Below are positions 18,333 to 26,622 of a stretch of 55,383 nucleotides of DNA, piece after piece. The stretch covers positions 1 through 55,383 of the forward strand of contig RDXH01000002.1 in NCBI GenBank assembly GCA_004292745.1, given 5' to 3'. The translations under genes were made by a program, and so were the position numbers. Numbering within the stretch: the stretch's first letter is position 1; each line of letters opens with the position of its first letter. The notes beneath the pieces are model-generated. The model did not search any database, had not been told where the DNA came from, and worked only from the letters and a program-made list of their open reading frames with translations. The stretch comes from Oscillatoriales cyanobacterium. GTDB lineage: Bacteria; Cyanobacteriota; Cyanobacteriia; Cyanobacteriales; Microcoleaceae.

Positions 18333-18680
18333 TTACAAATCTCGCAGTAGTTTGAGTCGTTTTTCTTCATATTCTTCTGCCGTAATTGCACCCATATCAT
18401 AAAGTTTTTTGAGATCGGCGATCGCCCCAGTGACATCTGTTGCCGATCGCAGGAAGCGCCCGGATTGCAACATCCCCGGATTGTACTGTGCTTGAAAAGT
18501 TGGTTCCGACATCAGTAGCAAGCCGAGAAAATCAAAAAATGCGATTACTGAGGGAATGAATGTCAGAGAGAATAGCAAGTATAATACCCCTGCTAAATTA
18601 TTTCCTAAATAAAACTTGTGGGCTCCAAATCCTCCTAAAAAGAAAGCCAACAAAACTGCTACTGTTTTATCTTTAACCAT
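18333..18680 (-). CDS. TM2 and SHOCT domain membrane protein
   Basis: 115 residues. The first 65 form a TM2 domain: two hydrophobic segments around the motif GGFGAHKFYLGN. The last 30 residues form a SHOCT helix pair (IADLKKLYDMGAITAEEYEEKR). Such proteins are widespread, small and of unknown function; SHOCT is thought to mediate oligomerisation. The start ATG at 18680 is clear. After its stop lies a short patch of ctgcttcctgcttc repeats (about 18245-18325). Confidence 0.85.
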   Translation of the reverse strand: MVKDKTVAVLLAFFLGGFGAHKFYLGNNLAGVLYLLFSLTFIPSVIAFFDFLGLLLMSEPTFQAQYNPGMLQSGRFLRSATDVTGAIADLKKLYDMGAITAEEYEEKRLKLLRDL

Positions 18681-18748
18681 TTTTTTGTGTGCCCCATTTT
18701 TTAAGTGTCACTGCAACTACCTGGCTGGGTAATCTTACTAATCTTGAC

Positions 18749-18961
18749 TCATTTATTTTTAGATGTACGAAACTTAGACATCGCAAAATACAGCAAAACT
18801 ATACCGGTTTGAGCTTCGAGAATCACCAAGTAGCCTCTCCAGAAATAATTGAGTTCGGTTGCTGAATTCAGAGAAAATAATAAAAGACCGAAGGCTGCGT
18901 AGGGTAAGAAACGCATCCAAGTCCGCGTTCCCTCTAACTTGTGGCTATTAAAATTGCTCAT
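18749..18961 (-). CDS. Small predicted membrane protein
   Basis: 70 residues with two hydrophobic stretches (FLPYAAFGLLLFSL and GYLVILEAQTGIVLLYFAM) and a basic C-terminus (KFRTSKNK). I do not recognise a family. The position, in line with the TM2 gene and on the same strand with a 68-base gap, and the membrane-like composition favour a real gene. Function unknown. Confidence 0.5.
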   Translation of the reverse strand: MSNFNSHKLEGTRTWMRFLPYAAFGLLLFSLNSATELNYFWRGYLVILEAQTGIVLLYFAMSKFRTSKNK

Positions 18962-19187
18962 TGCGTCAAGCCTGATTCTTACTTAAGATCTACAGAAAAA
19001 TTGGCTAAGTTGTCAAGTTGTGTCCTGTACGATCGCGCGAGCTAAAAAGCACCGACCAAGATCTAACTCCAATGTTAACGCAAGTTTTTCCGCTCAGCTT
19101 GAGACATGGCATCCTAAGCAGCCTAGAGTGCTTAGGATATTTGCCAAAACAGCAAGGGGAATTAACAATTATTCACAAAAGCCCGAA

Positions 19188-20780
19188 TTAACTCCCGCCG
19201 CCCAAAAGAAACAGACTCAGGAGAGTGCCGCTATTCCAGAGACTATGGAGTAGCATGGGAGCAAGGAGATTGCGCGATCGCGTGTACACAAATCCCAACA
19301 CCGCCCCCAAAGTCGCCAAAGGCAGAATTTCCGACACGCTCAAGTGAGCCACAGCAAACAACAAAGCAGAAGTAGCGATCGCCCCCCAAACAGGCAAATA
19401 GCGAGTCAGAGAAGGCAACAGAAAGCCCCGAAACATAATTTCCTCAAAAACCGGAGCCGCGATCGCCGCCGTGGCAAAAAACACCGCCAAAGCCAGCTTA
19501 TCCTTACCTTCAAGGACGATCGGCAAAATCGGATTACTACCACCTTGTCCCTGCCATAATTGCTGATTGATCAGCGACACCAAAACTACCAAAGGTAAAG
19601 CCACAAAATAGCCACCAAAACCCCACCAAAACCAATTTCCCCGCCAATTAATCCGAAACCAACTTTCAGGTAAAGGCAAAAACGACCTTACTGAAAAATA
19701 CAATACCGAAAGTCCCCCCGCCGACAATAATAGATAAGTAGTAAAGATATAAACAGCCTTACTACGCGGATCAAAACTAGCAGGATTTAGCTTAAAAACA
19801 GCCAAAGAAAGTGGCAACAACAAATAGGGGATCAAGATTTGTCCCACAAAGAAAAAGCCGACAACAAGTACCTGCCAAACAATCTCGCCATCCCAAGGAA
19901 CATCCCAACTCAAGCTATAATTTTGAGCCAAAATTGGTCCAGAACCAGTTGGTTGTAACTGCTTTCGTTGCAACAACCACTGCACGGTCAAACCAGCCAA
20001 CAACAGCGTACCTATACAAAGTCCGATCCCCGGAATCCCAATCACAATCGCCAACTTTTCCACAGAATTTTCAGCGATGATTTGCTCAGCAGATTGCAGC
20101 GATGCCAGGTCTTGATAACGCTCCTGTAACTTATAAAGTTGAGCCAGAGTACGATAGCGAAACCAACCATCTAAAGACTTTTGAATGCTCGATTCAGCAT
20201 CGGGTAAAAGTTGAGGTGGATTGCTCCAAATTCCCTTTAAAACGGGAGCAGCTTGAGTGGAAGGGTCAGCATTAGTTTGAGTCTTGTATCTATCGATTAA
20301 ATCTTGCCAAGTTTGCAGAGCCAGCTCAACTTTACCCGTACTAGCCTGCAAAATTCCCACCCGCAATTCAAGTTCGCTTTGCAAGGTTGACAACTTGTTG
20401 ATGGAGTCTTCCAGAGCATTATTCTGAGCAAATTTTATTTTTTTGGCAGTAACATCTGAAGAAGCGTTTGGAGTTTCAACTTGTTTAAATTGTGCTTGAG
20501 TTGTGGTGAGAGTTTTCTGAGTCGAGGTTCGCGCGTCTTGATACTGAGCTAAAGCAGTATCTAAAGGAGCGGAACCGATAATAGTGTTACGAGCTGAACT
20601 TAAATTAGAATTAGAATTATTTTCCCCCTGCCACTCCGAAGCATGAAGCAGTAAATTTGTCTGATAGAGTTCCAGCCGACTTTGAATTTGTGGCTCATTC
20701 CAGCTAGCAAGTAAAGACAAACCGACCAAGGCGATCGCGATCGCTGTTAAAATACCTAAAAATATCCGCTTTAGTGTCAT
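19188..20780 (-). CDS. CPBP-family intramembrane glutamic protease
   Basis: 530 residues. A signal-anchor at the N-terminus is followed by a soluble helical region (about 30-240) rich in Gln and Leu, then seven or so membrane segments. The CPBP (Rce1-like) motifs are EEIMFRGFLLP (Glu pair near residue 445), FAVAHLS with its His, and LLHSLWN. These residues activate water for cleavage inside the membrane. Cyanobacterial members have the same long extracytoplasmic N-terminal part; their substrates are not known. The start ATG at 20780 follows no other gene closely. Confidence 0.85.
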   Translation of the reverse strand: MTLKRIFLGILTAIAIALVGLSLLASWNEPQIQSRLELYQTNLLLHASEWQGENNSNSNLSSARNTIIGSAPLDTALAQYQDARTSTQKTLTTTQAQFKQVETPNASSDVTAKKIKFAQNNALEDSINKLSTLQSELELRVGILQASTGKVELALQTWQDLIDRYKTQTNADPSTQAAPVLKGIWSNPPQLLPDAESSIQKSLDGWFRYRTLAQLYKLQERYQDLASLQSAEQIIAENSVEKLAIVIGIPGIGLCIGTLLLAGLTVQWLLQRKQLQPTGSGPILAQNYSLSWDVPWDGEIVWQVLVVGFFFVGQILIPYLLLPLSLAVFKLNPASFDPRSKAVYIFTTYLLLSAGGLSVLYFSVRSFLPLPESWFRINWRGNWFWWGFGGYFVALPLVVLVSLINQQLWQGQGGSNPILPIVLEGKDKLALAVFFATAAIAAPVFEEIMFRGFLLPSLTRYLPVWGAIATSALLFAVAHLSVSEILPLATLGAVLGFVYTRSRNLLAPMLLHSLWNSGTLLSLFLLGGGS

Positions 20781-20964
20781 TCTGCCTGTTCCGTCCCGCG
20801 CGTATCCGTGCCTAAGTCTATTTCGTCTTTAATCATAGGCGGTTGTTAGCGAGAGTGTCCCCGGAACTGGTAAAATTTCTACTGGCTCATCTTTGGAATC
20901 GTTTCAAGCCCCAGATTTATGCCCAGGCTAAATCTAAAATCTAAAATCTAAAATCTAAAATCGA

Positions 20965-22329
20965 ATGACTACTCGCGTTATCTTAGTCCGTCACGGTCAA
21001 AGCACTTACAATCAAGAACGCCGTATCCAAGGCCGTTTGGATAAATCAATTTTGACAGAAGCAGGGCGCACCGCCGCGCTTCAAGTAGGCGAAACGCTCA
21101 GCAGTATCACCTTTGATGCCGCCTACAGCAGCCCCCTGCAACGAGCCAAAGAAACAGCAGAAATTATCGTTTCGCGCTTGACAAATCCGCCCCAACTCCA
21201 GCCCACAGATCAATTGATGGAAATCGATTTACCTCTGTGGGAAGGAATGCTACGTCAAGATGCGATCGACCAATTTCCAGAAGCCTATAAATCTTGGCAG
21301 CAACATCCAGACAAATTTTCGATGAAACTGCCATCAAAGGAAGCAGAAACAGAACACTTTCCCGTCTTGGCAATTTTTGCTAACGCTAGAATGTTTTGGA
21401 AAGAACTATTATCTAAGCATAGTTCGGGTACTATTTTAGTAGTAGCTCATAACGGCATAAACCGGGCACTGATCGCCACAGCATCGGAAATTTCTCCCGC
21501 TTACTATCAATCTATTCAGCAGTCTAATTGCGGGATTAGCATTATCAATTTTGGAACTGCTCCTGTTGGCACCAGTGAGCAAGGTGAGCAGCAACAGAAA
21601 CTGACAGTTCAACTAGAATCCCTGAATTTAACAGCTCACACAGGAGAAATTTTTCCCAAGCCTAGGGATGGAAATCGCGGGCCACGTTTATTGCTGGTAC
21701 GTCACGGCGAAACTGACTGGAACCGAGCGGGTAAATTTCAAGGACAAATAGATGTACCGCTCAATGATAATGGTCGCGCACAGTCTGGCAAAGCCGCAGA
21801 ATTCCTAAAGAATGTAAAATTAGATTTTGCCATCAGCAGTTCGATGTTGCGCCCCAAGGAAACAGCGGAAATTATTCTCCAATATCACCCAGACTTGAAG
21901 TTAGAACTCCGCGATGAGTTAAGAGAAATCAGTCACGGATTGTGGGAAGGAAAATTTGAGTCAGAAATAGAATCATCCTATCCAGGTTTGCTGCAAGAAT
22001 GGAAAACATCTCCTGAAAATGTGCAAATGCCAGACGGGGAAAATTTACAAGAAGTTTGGGAAAGAGCGATCGCCTGTTGGCGAGATATAGTACAATCAGT
22101 TTCTGGTACAGGGATTGTGGTTGCTCATGATGCGATAAACAAGGCAATTCTGTGTAATTTGTTCGGCTTAGAACCAGAACATTTCTGGAAATTCAAACAG
22201 GGAAATGGTGCGGTTAGCGTGATAGATTATCCCCATGGCCCAGAAGGTTTGCCAGTATTGCAGGCGATGAATGTGACAACTCATTTGAGTAGTAGTGTTT
22301 TTGACCAAACCGCAGCGGGTGCACTGTAG
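20965..22329 (+). CDS. Tandem-domain histidine phosphatase (phosphoglycerate mutase-like)
   Basis: 454 residues with two complete histidine-phosphatase domains. Domain 1: VRHGQSTYNQERRIQGRLD at residue 8 onward, YSSPLQRAKETAE, and the second catalytic His in VVAHNGINR. Domain 2 starts near residue 244: VRHGETDWNRAGKFQGQID, SSMLRPKETAE and VVAHDAINK. Relatives in cyanobacteria include the metal-independent phosphoserine phosphatases, so a role in serine synthesis is possible; both active sites look intact. Repeats of taaaatc just upstream (20931-20961) and GGGCATA just downstream bracket it. Confidence 0.85.
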   Translation: MTTRVILVRHGQSTYNQERRIQGRLDKSILTEAGRTAALQVGETLSSITFDAAYSSPLQRAKETAEIIVSRLTNPPQLQPTDQLMEIDLPLWEGMLRQDAIDQFPEAYKSWQQHPDKFSMKLPSKEAETEHFPVLAIFANARMFWKELLSKHSSGTILVVAHNGINRALIATASEISPAYYQSIQQSNCGISIINFGTAPVGTSEQGEQQQKLTVQLESLNLTAHTGEIFPKPRDGNRGPRLLLVRHGETDWNRAGKFQGQIDVPLNDNGRAQSGKAAEFLKNVKLDFAISSSMLRPKETAEIILQYHPDLKLELRDELREISHGLWEGKFESEIESSYPGLLQEWKTSPENVQMPDGENLQEVWERAIACWRDIVQSVSGTGIVVAHDAINKAILCNLFGLEPEHFWKFKQGNGAVSVIDYPHGPEGLPVLQAMNVTTHLSSSVFDQTAAGAL

Positions 22330-22333
22330 GAAT

Positions 22334-22405
22334 TAAGGGCATAGGGCATAGGGCATAGGGCATAGGGCATAGGGCATAGGGCATAGGGCATGGGGCATAG
22401 GGCAT
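22334..22405. repeat. Heptanucleotide minisatellite (GGGCATA)n
   Basis: About ten tandem copies of ggcatag with one variant (ggcatgg). Similar tracts lie at 35770-35835 (complementary strand, CCCCATG/CCCGATG) and 37725-37890. Such STRR tracts are common in filamentous cyanobacteria. Confidence 0.9.
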
Positions 22406-22488
22406 ACCTCACTTCTCTATTATTGATCTCTCTCTTCCTCTTTCTCTGCGCTCTCTGCGCTCTCTGCGGTTAAATAATTCTTAATATA

Positions 22489-23946
22489 ATGGATTTTTAC
22501 TTAGGCATAGATTTTGGTACAACAGGAGTGCGATCGACTGCGATCGACTCCAGTCGCAATATACATAGTGAGAGCCAGTATGATTTCACTCACCATGAGG
22601 AACCAGCATCGGAATTGCCATCGCGCTGGGAGAATGCCCTCTGGGCGGTAATCGAGCAAATTCCCTTAGCCATTCGCCGTCAGATCCGGGCGATCGCCAT
22701 TGATGGCACTTCCTCCACGGTGATGCTATGTGATACCAAAGGTATACCCGTAGAGGCGCCAATTTTATACAACGATGGACGCGGTGTGGCGGTACTCGAT
22801 CGACTGCGGGCGATCGCACCAGCCCATCACACAGTATTAAACGCCACATCAAGTCTGGCAAAACTCCTGTGGTGGTTAGAGTGCAAGGAAAAAGACACAG
22901 CCCCTAGGGAGTGTGTTCAAACCTTCAAACCCGGAGATCCCCCCCAGCCCCCCTTAACAAGGGGGGGGAATTCACTCAAAGTCCCCCTTATTCCCCCCTT
23001 GGGGGGGGCAGGGGGGGGTGGGGATTTAGGGGGATCTCCGGTGCAAACAGCCCCAAGATTTTTCCTGCATCAAGCAGATTGGTTGTCCTTTTTACTACAC
23101 GGAAGATTGGGAATTAGCGACTATCACAATGCTCTGAAATTGGGTTACGATGTTGCCAATTTGTGCTATCCCCATTGGCTGACAGAGGGAATTGCGGGTG
23201 TTTCTGGGTCGATCGCCCCTACATTACCGCAAGTTGTCGCACCGGGAACGCCGATCGGACCTGTGACAGCAGAAATAGGCGATCGATTTGGCTTTCCCCG
23301 CGACTGTATAGTTTGTGCTGGCACTACCGATAGCATAGCAGCCTTTTTAGCTAGCGGCGTCAATTCTCCGGGGGAAGCAGTAACTTCTCTCGGTTCAACT
23401 TTAGCCCTCAAACTGTTAAGTTATACCCGTGTAGATGATGCCACCTACGGAATTTATAGTCATCGTTTCACCTCCCCTTCACAAGGGGGGGCTGGGGGGG
23501 TGTTGTGGTTAGTGGGAGGCGCTTCTAATACCGGAGGTGCTGTGCTGCGCCACTTTTTTACTGATACTGAATTGGACAATTATAGCCAACAAATTGACCC
23601 CCATCGACCGAGTTTGCTGGATTATTATCCATTGTTAAAAAAAGGCGATCGTTTTCCCAATAACGACCAAAATTTGCTTCCTAGATTAGAACCTCGTCCT
23701 GCTGATGCTGTGGAATTTTTGCACGGTTTGCTAGAAAGTATAGCCCGGATTGAAGGGCGGGGATATGAATTATTGCAGCAGTTTGGTGCAACTCCTTTGA
23801 CAAAGGTTTATACGGCTGGTGGTGGGGCAAAAAATCAGGTTTGGAGTGAGATCAGAAAGCGTTATTTGAAAGTTCCTGTGGTAACTCCGGTTCATACTGA
23901 TGCTGCTTATGGAAGTGCATTATTGGCGATGACAGTTGACTGTTGA
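22489..23946 (+). CDS. FGGY-family sugar kinase, likely D-ribulose kinase, with in-frame repeat insertions
   Basis: 485 residues. The ATPase fold shows the phosphate-1 motif GIDFGTTGVRSTAID at residue 5, the sugar-site region IAIDGTSSTVMLCD, and the late adenosine motif YTAGGGAKNQVWSEIR. It resembles the cyanobacterial/plant kinases shown to phosphorylate D-ribulose. Between LLWWLECKEKD and FFLHQADWLSFLLHG about 45 residues rich in Pro and Gly are extra, encoded by a C/G-run element (22905-23055); a second small extra, TSPSQGGAGG, is at 23470-23502. Frame is kept through both. Without them the length would be the usual 425-430. Activity is likely, as both lie between conserved blocks, but not certain. 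Confidence 0.85.
   Translation: MDFYLGIDFGTTGVRSTAIDSSRNIHSESQYDFTHHEEPASELPSRWENALWAVIEQIPLAIRRQIRAIAIDGTSSTVMLCDTKGIPVEAPILYNDGRGVAVLDRLRAIAPAHHTVLNATSSLAKLLWWLECKEKDTAPRECVQTFKPGDPPQPPLTRGGNSLKVPLIPPLGGAGGGGDLGGSPVQTAPRFFLHQADWLSFLLHGRLGISDYHNALKLGYDVANLCYPHWLTEGIAGVSGSIAPTLPQVVAPGTPIGPVTAEIGDRFGFPRDCIVCAGTTDSIAAFLASGVNSPGEAVTSLGSTLALKLLSYTRVDDATYGIYSHRFTSPSQGGAGGVLWLVGGASNTGGAVLRHFFTDTELDNYSQQIDPHRPSLLDYYPLLKKGDRFPNNDQNLLPRLEPRPADAVEFLHGLLESIARIEGRGYELLQQFGATPLTKVYTAGGGAKNQVWSEIRKRYLKVPVVTPVHTDAAYGSALLAMTVDC
22905..23055. repeat. C/G-run palindromic element inside the FGGY kinase gene
   Basis: Perfect 13-base inverted arms CCGGAGATCCCCC (22931-22943) and GGGGGATCTCCGG (23029-23041) enclose runs of C and G. 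Outer sequence cctagggagtgtgttcaaac resembles the arm tagggcgtgttttcaaac of the intergenic element at 4285-4420, so the two are related. Confidence 0.8.
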
Positions 23947-24079
23947 CGGTTGACTGTTGACGGTTGACTGTTGACAGTTGACAGTTGACAGTTTGAACAA
24001 TACCGATGCAACCGAAAACGATAATACCCTTCGACTACGCTCAGGGTAATCATTGCGGTTCCTGAGCGTAGTCGAAGGG
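23943..24079. repeat. TTGACNG minisatellite and CTTCGACTACGCTCAG inverted repeat
   Basis: About seven copies of gttgacg/gttgact at 23943-23993, starting inside the kinase stop region. Then an inverted repeat, cccttcgactacgctcagg (24027-24045) with cctgagcgtagtcgaaggg (24061-24079), a stem of about 19 bp with a 15-base loop. It could end transcription from both converging genes; no T-run follows. Confidence 0.7.
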
Positions 24080-24150
24080 TCGAAGGGTCTTCTTCCTTCT
24101 ATCCTTTACATCCGTTACATCCGTTACAAAATCCGTTGCCGAACTTCCTT

Positions 24151-25218
24151 CTACTTATAAATCTTCTGAATAGTCCGATCGCACTTAAGTTCAATTGCCA
24201 AATCCACTCTAGCCCCACTAGCAACTATGGACTTAATAAATAACTCTGGATGCAGCGCTTTCCAAAAATATTCCACAAACTGATTAATTTCCAACTCAGT
24301 CATTCCTGACTTCCCCCTCGCCATCATTTCCTGTTCCGCTTGATTGCGCCAAATTTTAGAAACACGATAATCTTGGGGATACAAAACTATCAATCGATCC
24401 AAGCGATTCCACAGCGGTACATAATCCGATAGTTTAGCATTCATATCACGAGCAAACAGTCGATCGCCCTCTGTGCAAATTGGAAATGGTGTACCCTCCA
24501 AAAACTGATTCAATTGTAGCTCATCCACCGGCTCTACACCCACAAACCAGCCTTCAAACAGTACAATATCCACATCAGAAACATTTTCAGGGGAAATTCT
24601 ATCTCCGGCCCCCCCCCAAGCAGACTTATCAAATCGGGGGATTTTGATATTTTTAACTGATGCTAATTCTTCTTTCCGATTGGAACGCAACTGATCCAAA
24701 ACAGAAATGCCCAATTCAATATCGTGAGTGCCAGGTGGTCCCCGCCAAATCAACCGTGGGTCTTCTTTTTGGAGTTTGAGGCGATCGGCATAAGTCTTGT
24801 AAAGGTCATCTAAAGAAAGGCTGACAGTAGAATAGCCCAATTTACCCAAAATCAGCCGTAAAACCTCAGATAAAGTTGTTTTGCCCGTTCCTTGCCCTCC
24901 CAAAATCCCTTGAATTAAAGGACGTTTTAAACTTTGTGTTTCAGACGACAATTTCATAGCCAACGGCAGCCAAAGAACCCACAAATTTTCCAGAAAATTA
25001 GTTGACTTTGCGGAAAAAGTATGTAATAAATTAATAACAGAAAAGAATAAATCGGCTTTGTGCCGAACAACCTCAGCCGCATTTTCGGGAGTAATGCCAA
25101 AAGCAGGCGATCGCCAATCATCAGAAAGTTCCCACAGGGCTAACTGCTCGAAATCACGTTGGATCGGGCAATTTCCAGCTCTCCATCCTTCTAAAATTTC
25201 CACAAGCGTTAAAGTCAT
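24151..25218 (-). CDS. glyK: D-glycerate 3-kinase (plant type)
   Basis: 355 residues with the uridine-kinase-like P-loop GGQGTGKTTLSE near residue 108, the lid-side motif SLSLDDLYKTYADR, then the substrate segment WRGPPGTHDIELG and VLFEGWFVGVEP. This set belongs to plant/cyanobacterial GLYK, which phosphorylates D-glycerate to 3-phosphoglycerate, the last step of the photorespiratory path and the return to the Calvin cycle. The first 90 residues are a helical extension seen in other cyanobacterial members. The gene converges on the FGGY kinase. Regulation is not evident from sequence. Confidence 0.88.
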   Translation of the reverse strand: MTLTLVEILEGWRAGNCPIQRDFEQLALWELSDDWRSPAFGITPENAAEVVRHKADLFFSVINLLHTFSAKSTNFLENLWVLWLPLAMKLSSETQSLKRPLIQGILGGQGTGKTTLSEVLRLILGKLGYSTVSLSLDDLYKTYADRLKLQKEDPRLIWRGPPGTHDIELGISVLDQLRSNRKEELASVKNIKIPRFDKSAWGGAGDRISPENVSDVDIVLFEGWFVGVEPVDELQLNQFLEGTPFPICTEGDRLFARDMNAKLSDYVPLWNRLDRLIVLYPQDYRVSKIWRNQAEQEMMARGKSGMTELEINQFVEYFWKALHPELFIKSIVASGARVDLAIELKCDRTIQKIYK

Positions 25219-25346
25219 AGCAACCTATTCTCAAAACTCACAGCTTTTTAACTCAAAAATGATATCTGAACCTTGTCGGTAATTAGGAAGTTTTTAATTC
25301 CTAAAACCATCGATATTATTTTGTTGTGCTTCTTCCATCTTCCTTC

Positions 25347-25679
25347 TCAAGAACCCAGCTTGAAAGCTTCCACAAATAAATTGTAAATCACACCAATTTT
25401 CAGAGCATTGAGCAAATCGACCCACAGAGAACGCACCTGGGGCTGATTGCCACGATAAACAAATCGGTTAACCAATTCAGTCAAAAAAACCAACCAAGCA
25501 GCAGCGACAATATCCCAATTAGCAGATTGTCCCGCAATTGTAGAAATAGCTGTTCCCAAAAAATTTCCAAATAGCAGAGTAATCATAAACAGCGAAATCC
25601 GTCGCCAAGGATTACTCACCCAGCGTCCGAATTGCTGAGCGAGAACATCAATAAATCTATTTATTCGGGTATTCTGCAT
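25347..25679 (-). CDS. Ycf20-like (DUF565) protein
   Basis: 110 residues with the DUF565 pattern: NRFIDVLAQQFGRWVSNPWRRISLFMITLLFG, then a second hydrophobic stretch and LVNRFVYRGN...LWVDLLNALKIGVIYNLFVEAFKLGS. Ycf20 homologues occur in cyanobacteria and algal chloroplasts; in algae a relative is needed for normal energy quenching, but a general function is not established. Two membrane segments are predicted. Divergent from the gene at 25728 with a 48-base gap, so promoters overlap. Confidence 0.85.
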   Translation of the reverse strand: MQNTRINRFIDVLAQQFGRWVSNPWRRISLFMITLLFGNFLGTAISTIAGQSANWDIVAAAWLVFLTELVNRFVYRGNQPQVRSLWVDLLNALKIGVIYNLFVEAFKLGS

Positions 25680-25727
25680 AAAAAACAGTAATTACTATGT
25701 GCCACCTATTTTTAAATCATAAAATGT

Positions 25728-26291
25728 ATGAAAATTAAAATTTACCAGATAGTAACAGGATTGTCGATCGTCCTGATCGCAGCACTCTTCCTAAGACGTT
25801 TTGAAATCACCATCGCCAACAACTCCACCCTACCAAACAATTTACCACCGACAGCCACCGTACTCCCCCCAAGCACCACCACCAGCCCAGAAATAGTAAG
25901 TCCACCCAAACCCAAGCCCACATCAACCCCAAACCCACCAGAAGAAATCAGCAATGCCTCATCAATACCTCAAAACGTCGAAGCCATAGGAACTTTGCGC
26001 GTCAGTAACCGCAGCGAACACCCAGTGCGAGTGGCCCTGTTGGCCAAGGGAGAAGCCGAAAAATCCTACAACAAACCCGCTCACTGGGACTTTGCACCAG
26101 GAGAAGGTGGCGGCAAAGGACTGATGCTCTCGCTTCCCGAAAGAAAACTCAAAATCAAACAAGGAGACATTCTGGTTGTCTTCGCTCAAGATGGCTCTCG
26201 TCGCTACTGGGGGCCCTACGTCGCCGGAGAAACAGCCTCCCCCGCTTGGAACACCAAAGCCGGAGAATGGCAATTAATTTTGTCACCCTGA
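25728..26291 (+). CDS. Membrane-anchored protein with Pro/Thr-rich linker, unknown function
   Basis: 187 residues: one N-terminal membrane anchor (IVTGLSIVLIAALFL), a Pro/Ser/Thr linker to about residue 75, and a compact C-terminal domain of about 105 residues (IGTLRVSNRSEHPVRVALL, HWDFAPGEGGGKGLMLSLP, WGPYVAG). The domain resembles a small beta sandwich of the kind seen in cyanobacterial secreted proteins, but I cannot name the family. The last codons (LILSP and stop) form part of a repeat unit that is triplicated downstream. Confidence 0.65.
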   Translation: MKIKIYQIVTGLSIVLIAALFLRRFEITIANNSTLPNNLPPTATVLPPSTTTSPEIVSPPKPKPTSTPNPPEEISNASSIPQNVEAIGTLRVSNRSEHPVRVALLAKGEAEKSYNKPAHWDFAPGEGGGKGLMLSLPERKLKIKQGDILVVFAQDGSRRYWGPYVAGETASPAWNTKAGEWQLILSP

Positions 26292-26622
26292 GAAAACCTC
26301 AATCAGAATTATTCATCTCTGTGCTCTTCCTCTGCGCCCTCTGCGCCCTCTGTGGTGAAAAAAAAAATCCTCAAAAACTAATCCAACCGCTTAATTTTGT
26401 CACCCTGAGAAAACCTCAATCAGAATTATTCATCTCTGTGCTCTTCCTCTGCGCCCTCTGTGCTCTCTGTGGTTAAAAAAAATCCTCAAAAACTAATCCA
26501 ACCGCTTAATTTTGTCACCCTGAGAAAATCTCCACCAGAATTATTCAACTCTCTGCTCTTCCTCTGGGCCCTCTGCGCCCTCTGTGGTGAAAAAAAATCC
26601 TCAAAAACTAATCCAATCGCTG
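26274..26622. repeat. Tandem triplication of the convergent 3' ends
   Basis: Three direct copies of about 117, 115 and 117 bases starting at 26274, 26391 and 26506. Each contains ttaattttgtcaccctga, equal to the last codons of the gene at 25728, then cctctgcgccctctgtggt and ctaatccaaccg, equal on the minus strand to the last codons RLD and stop of pcrA. So the whole spacer plus both gene ends was duplicated. Confidence 0.9.

Noticed and set aside
22214-22405. Minus-strand frame reading MPYALCPMPYALCPM repeats
   Set aside because: It is the translation of the GGGCATA minisatellite; similar frames appear at 35609-35827 and 37519-37850. No ribosome site or family.
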